From: an uncultured Opitutaceae bacterium
Lineage (GTDB): Bacteria > Verrucomicrobiota > Verrucomicrobiia > Opitutales > Opitutaceae
Direction: 5' to 3'
DNA length: 64,000 nt
Assembly: GCA_937958045.1 (NCBI GenBank)
Contig: CALFXL010000072.1
Location: 15,212-79,211, forward strand
Position numbers and translations under genes: made by a program. The notes beneath the pieces were generated by a model, which saw only the letters and a program-made list of their open reading frames with translations, ran no database searches and was not told the DNA's origin. Positions 15,946 to 25,087 of the stretch are shown one piece after another. Within the stretch, counting starts at the first letter, position 1; the number at the start of each line of letters is the position of its first letter.

Positions 15946-18182
15946 ACATCGCTTCACCTGAATCACCGACATCCCAGGCCCTCGATCGGCGCGGTTTTCT
16001 CAAACTCACCGCGCTTGCCGGCGGAGGTTTTGCGCTCGGACTTTATTTGCGTTCGTCGCCGTTTGGTCTCGCAGCCGATGCCGCGACAGCCGCACCTGTC
16101 CGTGATTTCGTTCCCAATGCCTTCATCCGCATCTCGCCGGATGGCGTCATCACATTGATCGCAAAAAACCCCGAGATCGGTCAGGGCGTGAAAACGTCGC
16201 TGCCCATGATCATCGCCGAAGAACTCGAGGCGCCTTGGGAATCGATCGTGGTCGAACAAGCCGGTCTCGATCCGCGCCTAGGCGGGCAATTTGCCGGTGG
16301 CAGCACCGCCATTCCAGTCAATTACGATCAATGCCGTCGTCTCGGCGCAGCTGCACGCAGCATGCTGGTGCGCGCCGCCGCGGAAACGTGGGAGGTGCCG
16401 GTCGACGAGTGTTTCGCCGAAGCCGCGACCGTTGTTCATCGCCCGTCCGGTCGTAAGCTCACGTACGGTGAACTCGTCGCCAGAGCCGCCACGCTGCCCG
16501 CTCCTGATCTCAAAAGCGTCGCCCTGAAAGACCCGAAAGATTTCAAATTGCTCGGAAAACGCATCAGCGGCGTGGACAACCCCAAGATCGTCACCGGCAA
16601 ACCGCTTTTCGGCATCGATCAGAAGCAACCCGGAATGCTTCACGCGGTATACGTGCGGGGTCCGGTTTTTGGCAGCAAAGTCTCCTCCGCGAATCTGGAC
16701 GAAGTCAAAAAGCTCCCGGGCGTTCGCGATGCCTTCGTGATCGAAGGCACCGACGATCTGTTCGGTCTGCTTCCGGGTGTCGCCATCGTTGCGGCCGACA
16801 CATGGAGCGCTTTCAAAGCGCGCGAAAAACTTCAGGTTTCCTGGGCCGGGTATCCAGTCGATGAATACAGCAGCGAGGCCTACGCGGCACGCGCCGCCGC
16901 GCTCGCTCGCGAAGCGCCCCAGAAAGAAATCCGTCATAGCGGCGCGGTCGACGAGGCCCTCGCCTCCTCCGCACACGTAGTCGAGGCGGCTTATCATTAT
17001 CCTTACCTCGCGCACGCCACGCTCGAACCACAGAACTGCACCGCGCTTTTTAAAGACGGTCGCATGGAAATCTGGGCGCCGACCCAAAGTCCCGCGCCCG
17101 GCCTCGATCTCGTCGCACGCGTGCTCAATCTGCCGAAAGATAAAATCACGATTCACCTGACGCGCATCGGTGGAGGTTTCGGTCGCCGCCTTATGAACGA
17201 CTTTTTGGTGGAAGCTGCAGCCGTCGCGCAGCGTGTACCCGGAAAACCAATACAAGTCACGTGGACGCGCGAGCAGGACATCCGACACGATTACTACCGC
17301 GCCGGCGGATGGCATTTTCTCAAAGGCGGCGTCGAGGCCTCCGGTCGTCTTTCCGCGTGGCACGATCACTTCATCACCGTCGGTTACTCTGGCGAACGCG
17401 CGGGCAACGGCGCCGATGTCAGCGGCGACGAGTTCCCGAGCCGTTTCATCCCGCACTTCCGTCTCACGCAATCGCTCATCAAGACCAATGTGCCGACCGG
17501 CTATTGGCGCGCGCCGGGAAGCTGCGCGTACGCGTGGGTTTTCCAAAGTTTCATCGACGAGCTCGCGCACGCTGCCGGCCGCGATCCGGTCGAGTTTCGG
17601 CTCGAGATTCTCGGCGACGATCGCGAGGTGCCGCCGAGCGCTGGCAATCGCGGCCGCTCGTATCACGCGGGGCGTATGAAAAATGTCGTGCGTGTCGCCG
17701 CGGAAAAAGCCGGTTGGAAATCTCAAAAACTTCCGCGCGGGCGCGGCCAAGGCGTCGCGTTTCACTACAGTCACGCAGGCTATGTCGCGATCGTCGCGGA
17801 TGTCTCCGTCGCCCCCGACGGCACCTTGAAAGTGGAGAAGCTGACGGCGGCGGTCGATGTCGGCCCGATCATCAATCTCAGCGGCGCTGAAAACCAGGTC
17901 CAAGGGTCGATGGTCGATGGTCTCAGCGCGGCGTGGTTTCAGGAAATCACGTTTGAAGGCGGACGCGTTCAGCAGAGCAACTATCACGATTATCCGCTTC
18001 TCCGTCTGCCGGACACGCCGGCGATGGAGATCCATTTCGTGAAATCCGATTTCCCGCCCACGGGACTCGGCGAGCCGGCGCTACCGCCCGTGGCTCCGGC
18101 GATCTGCAACGCGATTTTCGCAGCGACCGGCAAACGCATTCGTACGCTCCCGATCGACAAAGAAGATCTCAGCTGGTCGTAG
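15942..18182 (+). CDS. iorB: Molybdopterin-binding large subunit of isoquinoline 1-oxidoreductase-like enzyme
   Basis: 746 aa. A twin-arginine motif (DRRGFLKLTALAGGGFALGL, residues about 14-35) predicts Tat export. The body carries the xanthine-dehydrogenase molybdenum-domain signatures: IGGGFGRR, GYWRAPGSCAYAW, and the C-terminal TGLGEPALPPVAPAICNAI with the likely catalytic Glu in GLGE. This architecture, with a duplicated FMoCo-binding half and a separate 2Fe-2S subunit but no FAD subunit, is the IorB/aldehyde dehydrogenase type located in the periplasm and feeding electrons to a cytochrome. Overlaps iorA by 4 nt. No Mo-cofactor maturation gene (for example a XdhC-like chaperone) is next to it. 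Confidence 0.93.
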   Translation: MNIASPESPTSQALDRRGFLKLTALAGGGFALGLYLRSSPFGLAADAATAAPVRDFVPNAFIRISPDGVITLIAKNPEIGQGVKTSLPMIIAEELEAPWESIVVEQAGLDPRLGGQFAGGSTAIPVNYDQCRRLGAAARSMLVRAAAETWEVPVDECFAEAATVVHRPSGRKLTYGELVARAATLPAPDLKSVALKDPKDFKLLGKRISGVDNPKIVTGKPLFGIDQKQPGMLHAVYVRGPVFGSKVSSANLDEVKKLPGVRDAFVIEGTDDLFGLLPGVAIVAADTWSAFKAREKLQVSWAGYPVDEYSSEAYAARAAALAREAPQKEIRHSGAVDEALASSAHVVEAAYHYPYLAHATLEPQNCTALFKDGRMEIWAPTQSPAPGLDLVARVLNLPKDKITIHLTRIGGGFGRRLMNDFLVEAAAVAQRVPGKPIQVTWTREQDIRHDYYRAGGWHFLKGGVEASGRLSAWHDHFITVGYSGERAGNGADVSGDEFPSRFIPHFRLTQSLIKTNVPTGYWRAPGSCAYAWVFQSFIDELAHAAGRDPVEFRLEILGDDREVPPSAGNRGRSYHAGRMKNVVRVAAEKAGWKSQKLPRGRGQGVAFHYSHAGYVAIVADVSVAPDGTLKVEKLTAAVDVGPIINLSGAENQVQGSMVDGLSAAWFQEITFEGGRVQQSNYHDYPLLRLPDTPAMEIHFVKSDFPPTGLGEPALPPVAPAICNAIFAATGKRIRTLPIDKEDLSWS

Positions 18183-18236
18183 CAAGCCGCCGGCGATTTA
18201 GAGCCCGATTTCTTCCGCACCAAACGAAACGACATC

Positions 18237-18269
18237 GACGCCCGTGGAAAAATGACACACGGGCGCGTC
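18237..18269. other. Inverted repeat between convergent iorB and trpF
   Basis: GACGCCCGTG and CACGGGCG(C)GTC pair around an 11-nt loop. No T run follows on either strand, so a terminator role is only suggested by its place between convergent genes. The rest of 18183-18359 shows nothing I can assign. Confidence 0.4.
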
Positions 18270-18359
18270 TTCCGTCGGTTCACTTCCGGATGCGACGGGG
18301 CACCCGATCGCTTGGTACGCGCTAATGGACGACCGCGCGATTCTCCCATGCGCGCAAAC

Positions 18360-19010
18360 TCACGTCGGCATCGAGCGAATCGCTTCGGCGAGAGCCTTCA
18401 ACTTGGCGGGATCTTTCACCCCGGGCGAAGCTTCGACGCCGCTGTTCACATCGATGAACGTCGTCGTGCTCGTGCGGATCGCTTCGGCAATGTTCTCAGG
18501 ATTGAGGCCACCGGCGAGGATCCACGTGACTTTGGAGAAACGCTCCTTGAGGCGCGCAAACTCTTCCCAGTTTCCGGTCATGCCGGAGCCGCCGTATCCA
18601 CCTTCATGATACGTGTCGACGAGGACATGATCGGCGAGCGGGAAAAACGCGGGATCCATTTCCTTCCCCGGAGGCACACGCGGAGCCAACCACAGTTGTT
18701 GCGGCGGGATGATGTCGGTCCACATCGCCACCTCGAAGAATGGTGTGTCATTCGGGAAATGGACCTGCACGTAATCGAAGCCGGCGTCCTTGTATTTCTC
18801 GAGTTCGCCCATGTCGGTGTAGACGACGACGGCCACCTTCTTCCGGTCCGGAAGATTGGGCCGCATCGCTTGAAACGCCTCCATGGTCACAAAGCGGGGC
18901 GACTTCGGATGAAAAATGAATCCAAGATAATCCGCACCGATCTCATCGGCAGCAGCAGCATCCACCAGGGAGGTGAGGCCACAGATTTTAACGCGGATTC
19001 CGTTGATCAT
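18360..19010 (-). CDS. trpF: Phosphoribosylanthranilate isomerase (divergent form)
   Basis: 216 aa. Starts MINGIRVKICGLT with the catalytic Cys (VKICGLT), ends with WILAGGLNPENI and IDVNSGVEASPGVKD, the TrpF phosphate-binding signatures. The catalytic Asp is probably in VLVDTYHEGG. It isomerises phosphoribosylanthranilate to CdRP in tryptophan synthesis. Two motifs differ from common TrpF: VQVHFPND in place of the usual VQLHGDE, and GGSGMTGNW in place of GGTGKTFDW. No other trp gene is next to it, so it is a scattered-pathway gene here. Confidence 0.88.
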   Translation of the reverse strand: MINGIRVKICGLTSLVDAAAADEIGADYLGFIFHPKSPRFVTMEAFQAMRPNLPDRKKVAVVVYTDMGELEKYKDAGFDYVQVHFPNDTPFFEVAMWTDIIPPQQLWLAPRVPPGKEMDPAFFPLADHVLVDTYHEGGYGGSGMTGNWEEFARLKERFSKVTWILAGGLNPENIAEAIRTSTTTFIDVNSGVEASPGVKDPAKLKALAEAIRSMPT

Positions 19011-19076
19011 AGTTTACGCAGACATCGCCGATACGACGAAGGCGAGTCCGACAAAAGCGGGAATAAAGTCGCCTGA

Positions 19077-20174
19077 CTAGAACGTATTGAGAGTGCGGAT
19101 TACATGAGTCACCTGCTCATCCGTGAGCTCCGGAAAAATCGGCAAACTCACGCATGTCGCGCAGGCTTTTTCCGCCACGGGCAGCGAGCCCAGCTCATAG
19201 CCGAGCGACGCATAACACTTTTGCTGATGCAGCGGCACCGGATAGATAAGATCCGTGCCGATCTCCGCCGCCGCGAGATGTTCGCGCAACGCGTCGCGAC
19301 GCGGATGACGAATCGTGAATTGGTGAAACACGCCCGCGCCATACTCGACGTCGGTCAACGGCAGGATCACATCCGCGAGTTTGATTTCGCTCACGTAGCG
19401 TTTCGCGATCTCCTGACGACGAGCGGTCCATTGCGCCAGATGCGGCAGCTTCACATTGAGCAGCGCGCCCTGAAATCCATCCATGCGGAAATTACCGCCG
19501 ACGATGTCGTGGTAATACCGGCGATCGGAACCGTGTACGCGGATATGGCGCGCGCGGGTAAACAACTCTTCGCGTCGCGAAACGAGAGCACCACCCTCGC
19601 CGCAACCGCCGAGATTTTTGGTCGGATAAAAGCTGAACGTGCCGACATCGCCAATGATGCCGACCGGCGTGCCTTTGTACTTCGCGCCGACCGCTTGCGC
19701 GCAATCTTCGATGACGAAGAGTCCGTGCTTCTTTGCGATCGCCATGATTTCATCCATGCGCGCCGGTTGACCGAAGAGATGCACGATCACGATACCCTTG
19801 GTCTTCGGCGTGATCGCTTGCTCGAGTTTGGCCGGATCGAGATTAAACGTCGCTTCCTCGATATCAACGAACTTGGGCGTCGCACCGACATAGCTGATTC
19901 CCCACGCGGACGAGATGAACGTAAACGGCGGCACGATCACTTCATCGCCCGGACCGAAACCCGCCATCATGCAAGCGATGTGGAGCGGCGCGGTGCCGCT
20001 GTTGACACCGAGCGCTTGCGGATAACCAAGCGTGCTCGCGAACGCCTTCTCGAACTCCTCCACATCCTTGCCGAGGCAAAACCGCGTGGCGTCGTACGTC
20101 GCGGTGAGGGCTGCCAGCGCTTGTTCGCGCAGCGCCCGATGCTGGAGAGAAAGATCGAGGAACGGGACTTTCAT
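19077..20174 (-). CDS. DegT/DnrJ/EryC1/StrS aminotransferase
   Basis: 365 aa. The PLP lysine is K186 in FSFYPTKNLGG, with VNSGTAPLHIA and FVIEDCAQAVGAKYKG as family signatures. These enzymes transaminate keto-sugars (to amino-sugar nucleotides) or act as dehydratases in O-antigen, lipid A and S-layer glycan synthesis. ATG 20174 (MKVPFLDLSLQHRALREQ) is the family start; the open frame runs 21 codons further upstream without homologous sequence. No sugar-nucleotide partner gene is adjacent, so the substrate is undefined. Confidence 0.93.
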   Translation of the reverse strand: MKVPFLDLSLQHRALREQALAALTATYDATRFCLGKDVEEFEKAFASTLGYPQALGVNSGTAPLHIACMMAGFGPGDEVIVPPFTFISSAWGISYVGATPKFVDIEEATFNLDPAKLEQAITPKTKGIVIVHLFGQPARMDEIMAIAKKHGLFVIEDCAQAVGAKYKGTPVGIIGDVGTFSFYPTKNLGGCGEGGALVSRREELFTRARHIRVHGSDRRYYHDIVGGNFRMDGFQGALLNVKLPHLAQWTARRQEIAKRYVSEIKLADVILPLTDVEYGAGVFHQFTIRHPRRDALREHLAAAEIGTDLIYPVPLHQQKCYASLGYELGSLPVAEKACATCVSLPIFPELTDEQVTHVIRTLNTF

Positions 20175-20256
20175 GGGAAAAGTAGCCCCCACGAAAACAG
20201 GAACTGCACTAAAACCAACCTGTTTCGCGGAGCGCACGTGTGAATGTGGAAGAAAG

Positions 20257-20805
20257 TTAGGCCGGCAAATCCGCGAGAAAACGCGTCAGGTTGGCGATGT
20301 GGGCGTCGAGATCGACACCGAGATGATCGAGTCCGACTTGGATGGTGGCGCGGTCGACCTTCGCCGCGAAGGCCTTGTCCTTGAACTTCTTTTTCAACGA
20401 ACTCGCCTTCATCTCGCCGTAACCGACGGGATTCATTTTCCGGTACGCGTACAGCAGGCCGCACATTTCATCCGTCGCCAGCAACGCCGCCGCGAGCCGC
20501 GTCCGCGGCAGTATCGTGTATCCATTATATCCATACGCGTGAGCTTCGACCGCGTGGATGAGCGCTTCGGGATAACCCCAATTTTTGAACCACTGCAACG
20601 ACGGGCCCGGATGCGTCTCCGGATGTTTTTCGAAATCGATATCGTGCAACAACCCGGTGATGAACCAGAGCTCGGCGTCTTCGCCAAAATGCCGCGCATA
20701 CCCTTCGAGCGCGGTCGCAACCATCAACGCATGATGGCGCTGATACTCGTCTTGGACGTATTCATGCAGGAGCGTGGTGGCGGCGTTTCTTGACGGAAGA
20801 GACAT
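20257..20805 (-). CDS. HD domain phosphohydrolase family protein
   Basis: 182 aa. Metal-binding His/Asp residues are seen in YQRHHALMVATALE and GLLHDIDFEKHPETHP, with later HAVEAHAYGYNG. This is the HDIG-type compact fold found in small bacterial metal-dependent phosphohydrolases; the substrate is unknown. It lies between cobA-hemD and the DegT gene on the same strand with gaps of about 80 nt, so it may be co-transcribed. Confidence 0.85.
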   Translation of the reverse strand: MSLPSRNAATTLLHEYVQDEYQRHHALMVATALEGYARHFGEDAELWFITGLLHDIDFEKHPETHPGPSLQWFKNWGYPEALIHAVEAHAYGYNGYTILPRTRLAAALLATDEMCGLLYAYRKMNPVGYGEMKASSLKKKFKDKAFAAKVDRATIQVGLDHLGVDLDAHIANLTRFLADLPA

Positions 20806-20889
20806 CCGGCCACGTTAGCGCGTCCCTGGCCGACTGCCAAGAGTCGCGCGGAGGAAGGCCTCACGACTCACGCGACGCGGATGACGCGA

Positions 20890-22422
20890 TCACTTCTGCG
20901 AATTCAAGCGCTCGATCAGAGCCGCGATCAGCGCATCGAGGCTCGGTTTTTCCGCCTCGAAATCGACCGACATGCCGAGCTCTTCCATCGTTTCCGTCGT
21001 GTGCACGCCGATGCTGCCGGCGAGCGGTTTTTTCGCGCCGGGCGCCAGCTTCAGCTCGTCCGTATGATCGTGAAACGACTGCGCGGCCGACGAACTCGCG
21101 AAGAGAATCGCATCGGCTCCCTTCTGGCGAAAATCCTCCACAACGGGATTGTTGCTCAGATCGGTCTTGAGCGTTTTGTAGAGCGGCATGCGATCCACGA
21201 TCGCGCGCGCGGCCTCGAGTTTTTTCACCAGCGTCTCACGGTTCAGATTTCCGGTGACGACGATGACCTTCGCGCTGTCGAGGCTGTCGGTCGCGATCAA
21301 CGCATCCGCGAGCGATTCGCCGGTGGCGGTCTCCGGCATGCATTCGACCTTGATGTGATATTTGCGGATCTCGCGCGCAGTCGCCGCACCGACGCACGCA
21401 AAACGAAGCAAGCCAAGCGCACGAATGTCCGAAAAACCTTTGAGAAAATCTTCGAAGAAGAAACGTACGCCGTTGGCGGAGGTGAAAACGATCCAGTCGT
21501 AGCTGCCGAGTTCGGAGAGGATTTCGACCACGGCATCTTTTTCGACGGACTTCACAATCGAGATCAGCGGCAGTTCGAGCACCTCGGCGCCAAGTGCTTC
21601 GAGTTTGTCGCGTAGTTCACTGTTTTGATCGCGCGTGCGAGTGATCACCACGCGACGTCCAAACAACGGCAGACGCTCAAACCAATCGATCTCTCGATGG
21701 GCGCGAACAACATCGCCCACAAAGATGATCGCGGGCGCTGCGAGTTTCGCCTGCTCCACACGATCCGCGAGATCGGCGGCCGTGCCTTTCACGCTACGCT
21801 GGCGTCCCAACGACGCCCACTGCACTACCGCCGCAGGTGTCGAGGGCGGAAGGCCACCCGCAATCAACTCGGACAAGATGAAACGCAGATGCCCCATGCC
21901 CATGTAGATCGCGAGCGTCGCGTTTTTCAGTCCGCCGTACGTGCGCCAATCGATCTGCAATTCATGCTTCGCAGGATCTTCGTGACCGGTGAGGAAAATG
22001 ACCGACGAGCTGGTGTTGCGCTGCGTAAGGGGAATGCCCGCATACGCTCCTGCCGCGAGTGCTGCGGTGACGCCCGGAACGACTTCAAACGGGATGCCGT
22101 GCTTCGCAAGGGTCCGTGCTTCTTCGCCGCCACGACCAAAGACAAACGGATCGCCGCCCTTCAGCCGCACCACCCGCTTACCCGCGCCAGCGTGTTTCAC
22201 CAACAGAGCCTCGATCTCCTCCTGCGGGACCGAGTGAAATCCGGACTTTTTGCCCACATACACTATCTCGCAGTCGGGCCGCGTCCATTTCACCAGTTCC
22301 GGATGAACCAGATAGTCATACACCAGCACATCCGCCTGGGAAATGAGGTCCTTCGCGCGAAAGGTGACTAAGCCAGGATCGCCGGGACCGGCGCCTACGA
22401 GATAAACGATACCTTGGGACAT
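20890..22422 (-). CDS. cobA-hemD: Fused uroporphyrinogen-III C-methyltransferase / uroporphyrinogen-III synthase
   Basis: 510 aa. Residues 1 to about 245 are the SUMT (CobA) part: VYLVGAGPGDPGLVT, RLKGGDPFVFGRGGEE, VPGVTAALAAGAYAGIPLTQR. Residues from about 255 (GRRVVITRTRDQNSEL) to the end are HemD: DWIVFTSANGVRFFF, RFACVGAATAREIRKY, ILFASSSAAQSF. One protein thus makes uroporphyrinogen III from hydroxymethylbilane and methylates it at C2 and C7 to precorrin-2, opening siroheme and cobalamin routes. hemC lies upstream on the same strand beyond a 503-nt non-coding stretch. Both halves have their key motifs. Confidence 0.95.
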   Translation of the reverse strand: MSQGIVYLVGAGPGDPGLVTFRAKDLISQADVLVYDYLVHPELVKWTRPDCEIVYVGKKSGFHSVPQEEIEALLVKHAGAGKRVVRLKGGDPFVFGRGGEEARTLAKHGIPFEVVPGVTAALAAGAYAGIPLTQRNTSSSVIFLTGHEDPAKHELQIDWRTYGGLKNATLAIYMGMGHLRFILSELIAGGLPPSTPAAVVQWASLGRQRSVKGTAADLADRVEQAKLAAPAIIFVGDVVRAHREIDWFERLPLFGRRVVITRTRDQNSELRDKLEALGAEVLELPLISIVKSVEKDAVVEILSELGSYDWIVFTSANGVRFFFEDFLKGFSDIRALGLLRFACVGAATAREIRKYHIKVECMPETATGESLADALIATDSLDSAKVIVVTGNLNRETLVKKLEAARAIVDRMPLYKTLKTDLSNNPVVEDFRQKGADAILFASSSAAQSFHDHTDELKLAPGAKKPLAGSIGVHTTETMEELGMSVDFEAEKPSLDALIAALIERLNSQK

Positions 22423-22925
22423 GTGTCAGTGATTTGCCCGAAAAGATTATTACTGGGCAAATGGGTTTACTTGCCCTCAGCGCAACTGATCAGCAAGACA
22501 TATCCGCTCACCGCAAAGCAGGTAACTACCCCTAGAAATTCCTAGCCATGCTTCGAATCATCCGTATCGACTGCCCTCTTCTTCGTTTCGTCAGCGTTTG
22601 CTGATAATCTCGTCGCCAATTACTCCAGCGCTACGGACGAGTATCGAAGCGAGAATCTGATCCGCAGAATAACCGTCAATCATTCGTAGTAATGCAGGGC
22701 GGGTTTTACGCACAGCAGGTGTGAATTTTGCCACAGCTCTCGCGCGCCTCAGTGAATCTGGATCCTATACATTCGGCACGGCACAGAAGGAAGTGGTGTT
22801 CACTCGTACGAACTCCAAACTGAAACAGGGAGACGTTACGATTGGTGAAGCTATAATCATTGGGACTGAGTAGTCCGTTGATATGAGCTGCTCCACGCCC
22901 GTCGTTCTCGTCAAGGCTGTCGCGA
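22423..22925. other. 503-nt stretch without a recognised gene, visibly lower GC than neighbours
   Basis: Between hemC and cobA-hemD. Apart from the TTGCCC arms next to cobA-hemD, no product can be named. Two short open frames look coding-like: a plus-strand frame ending at 22873 (VNFATALARLSESGSYTFG from GTG 22721) and a minus-strand frame ending with VIGDEIISKR near 22590, neither with a convincing ribosome-binding site. It may be a decayed insertion or a regulatory leader. No terminator hairpin is apparent after hemC. Confidence 0.4.
22433..22476 (-). promoter_or_regulatory. Three TTGCCC/GGGCAA arms directly upstream of cobA-hemD
   Basis: Read on the minus strand the leader contains GGGCAA, then TTTGCCC, then GGGCAAA, ending 10 nt before the ATG. 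The middle arm can pair with either neighbour, giving two mutually exclusive hairpins, one of which would cover the ribosome-binding region. Alternatively the dyads are a protein operator. The pairing is seen in the sequence; the function is inference. Confidence 0.4.
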
Positions 22926-23795
22926 TTATCCGATTGTGAACCCCATATAACGAAGCGTCTTCCGCGCGAAGTCGGTCGGGGCGTTGAAATCTTCGGGGCC
23001 GAGTGGCAGACTGCGGAGGCCGATTTCGTGGTGAAAAAAATATAATGTGTCCGCCGTCGCATGCGCGGCGAAGGCCGTGTGACACCCGCCACCGAGAGCG
23101 GTTTGGAACGCACGTTCCAGTGTCACGCGACGTGCGGTTTCCGCATCAAAAACTCCCGCATAACGCTGCACGTCTTCGGCACGGCATTGGATCGCTACCG
23201 CGGCTTGCCCGACGGCAGGCACCATGTTTTCGAAGCCAAGCGCATGAAACTCCACGCCTGGCCAGTTACCGATTCGCAGCCGCTTCAAGCCAGCCGCCGC
23301 GAGCAGCGTAGCATCAGCCACACTGCCCTCGGCGATCTTGCGCAGGCGCGTGTCCACGTTGCCGCGGATCTCGGTGAAGGTGGCATTCGGGAAAAGCATG
23401 CCGATCTGCAAACGCCGGCGCGGGCTTCCAGTCGCGATGCTCTTCGGCTCGGCCACGCCGGCGCGAAGCACCAGGATGTCGCGCGCATCTTCGCGCGGCA
23501 GATAACCCGCGATGCCGAGACCCTCCGGCATGTCGCCGGGAAGATCTTTCGTGCTATGCACCGCGACATCGGCTTCGCCGCGCAACAACGCCTGCTCGAG
23601 TTCGCTCGTGAAAAGACCTTTGCCGCCTTTTTTCTCCAGTGACCAATCGGTCTGGCGGTCACCCGTGGTTACCAGCTTCAGCAGTTCCGTTTCCACACCG
23701 AGTCGTTCGCGCAGATGCGCAGCGACCATTTCCGTTTGCGCGAGCGCGAGCGGACTTTTGCGAGTGGCTAGGAGGAGTTTTTTGGATGCGGACAC
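22926..23795 (-). CDS. hemC: Hydroxymethylbilane synthase (porphobilinogen deaminase)
   Basis: 289 aa. LLLATRKSPLALAQTEMVA at the start, the active-site Asp region VHSTKDLPGDMP, ATGSPRRRLQ, and dipyrromethane-cofactor Cys238 in ALGGGCHTAFAAHA. It polymerises four porphobilinogens to hydroxymethylbilane, the substrate of HemD in the neighbouring fusion gene. The tail after the Cys (about 50 residues) is a little short and rich in aromatic residues but keeps the family fold. Start ATG 23795 is the only good one. Confidence 0.96.
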   Translation of the reverse strand: MSASKKLLLATRKSPLALAQTEMVAAHLRERLGVETELLKLVTTGDRQTDWSLEKKGGKGLFTSELEQALLRGEADVAVHSTKDLPGDMPEGLGIAGYLPREDARDILVLRAGVAEPKSIATGSPRRRLQIGMLFPNATFTEIRGNVDTRLRKIAEGSVADATLLAAAGLKRLRIGNWPGVEFHALGFENMVPAVGQAAVAIQCRAEDVQRYAGVFDAETARRVTLERAFQTALGGGCHTAFAAHATADTLYFFHHEIGLRSLPLGPEDFNAPTDFARKTLRYMGFTIG

Positions 23796-23956
23796 GGTTT
23801 AAAAAAAGACAACCAACTTGAATCGCAAAGAGACCTCCGCGCAAAGTGCGAAGACGCGACCAGATGCTTTTCTCGCGAATCTATGGAGTTCCGCTCCGCC
23901 CTTTCTTATGGGCATGACCTGACTCATGTCCGTCGTGCTGCGGAGTGTTCGATTAT

Positions 23957-23995
23957 GAAAACGAAACAGGCCACCCTGCCGAAGCAGGATGGCCC
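23957..23995 (-). terminator. Rho-independent terminator of ilvC
   Basis: On the minus strand GGCCATCCTGC pairs with GCAGGGTGGCC around a TTCG tetraloop (one internal mismatch), followed by TGTTTCGTTTTC. It sits about 30 nt after the ilvC stop codon. Confidence 0.85.
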
Positions 23996-24026
23996 GTTTT
24001 CTTAAATCAATTCAGCGAAGCGCGGC

Positions 24027-25052
24027 TTAGTAAGAAGCCTGCACGCCCTTGATGTTCTTCTTGGCCATCCAAGGCATCATGCCGCGGAGGTAAGCGCCGG
24101 TCTTTTCGATCGGGTGCTTTTCACCGGTCTTGAGGAGCTTGTTGTAGTTCTTAAGACCACCCTTGTACTCCTTGACCCACTCCTTGGTGAACTTGCCGGT
24201 CTGGATCTCTTTCAAGATCTTCTTCATCTCGGCCTTGGTCTTCTTGTTTACGACGCGCGGGCCACGGGTGATATCGCCATACTTGGCGGTCTCGGAAATC
24301 GAGAAGCGCATGCCAGCGATGCCGGATTCATACATGAGGTCGCAGATGAGCTTCAGCTCATGGAGACACTCGAAGTAAGCCATCTCGGGCTGGTAGCCAG
24401 CCTCGACCAGGGTTTCGAAACCGGCCTGCACGAGGGCGGAAGCGCCACCGCAAAGCACGGCCTGTTCGCCGAAGAGATCGGTTTCGGTTTCTTCCTTGAA
24501 GGTCGTCTGGAGAACGCCGGCGCGGGTCGAACCGATGCCCTTGGCCCAGGCGAGCGCGGTCTTCTTGGCTTTCTTGGACTTGTCCTGAGCGACCGCGATG
24601 AGGGCGGGCATGCCTTTGCCTTCGGTGTAGAGGCGACGGACCATGTGGCCGGGGCCCTTCGGGGCGACCATGATGCAGTCCACATCCTTCGGCAGTTTGA
24701 TCAGGCCGAAGTGCACGGCGAGACCGTGCGAGAAAAGGAGGGTCTTGCCCTTGGACAGATTGGGGAGAATGGACGATTCATAAACGTCAGCCTGCTTCAT
24801 GTCGGGCAAACCGACCATGATGACATCAGCGCGGCGGACGGCCTCGCCGGTTTCGACCACTTCGAAACCATGCTTGACGGCGACATCCTTCGACTTGGAG
24901 CCAGGATACAGGCCGATGATGACCTTGACGCCGGAATCCTTGAGGTTGAGGGCGTGAGCGTGGCCCTGGGAACCGTAGCCGAGAACAGCGACGGTCTTGT
25001 TTTTGAGAACGCCAAGATCGGCGTCTTTATCGGTGTATACTTTGGCGGGCAT
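24027..25052 (-). CDS. ilvC: Ketol-acid reductoisomerase (class I)
   Basis: 341 aa, the class I length. NADPH-binding GYGSQGHAHALNLKDSG, metal-site Asp/Glu in EETETDLFGEQAVLCGG and DITRGPRVV are all present. It converts acetolactate and acetohydroxybutyrate to the dihydroxy acids in valine, leucine and isoleucine synthesis. It lies 35 nt downstream of ilvN on the same strand and ends in a strong terminator, so ilvN-ilvC is one unit, probably led by tRNA-Val. Codon use is strongly biased to C-ending codons, typical of a highly expressed gene. Confidence 0.97.
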   Translation of the reverse strand: MPAKVYTDKDADLGVLKNKTVAVLGYGSQGHAHALNLKDSGVKVIIGLYPGSKSKDVAVKHGFEVVETGEAVRRADVIMVGLPDMKQADVYESSILPNLSKGKTLLFSHGLAVHFGLIKLPKDVDCIMVAPKGPGHMVRRLYTEGKGMPALIAVAQDKSKKAKKTALAWAKGIGSTRAGVLQTTFKEETETDLFGEQAVLCGGASALVQAGFETLVEAGYQPEMAYFECLHELKLICDLMYESGIAGMRFSISETAKYGDITRGPRVVNKKTKAEMKKILKEIQTGKFTKEWVKEYKGGLKNYNKLLKTGEKHPIEKTGAYLRGMMPWMAKKNIKGVQASY

Positions 25053-25087
25053 GATAAAAGAGAGGGTTGTGAATTGGGGGTTGAAAA

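Noticed and set aside
15963..18035. Large minus-strand frames opposite iorB
   Set aside because: Composition shadow of iorB; no motif, and iorB has all the family signatures on the plus strand.
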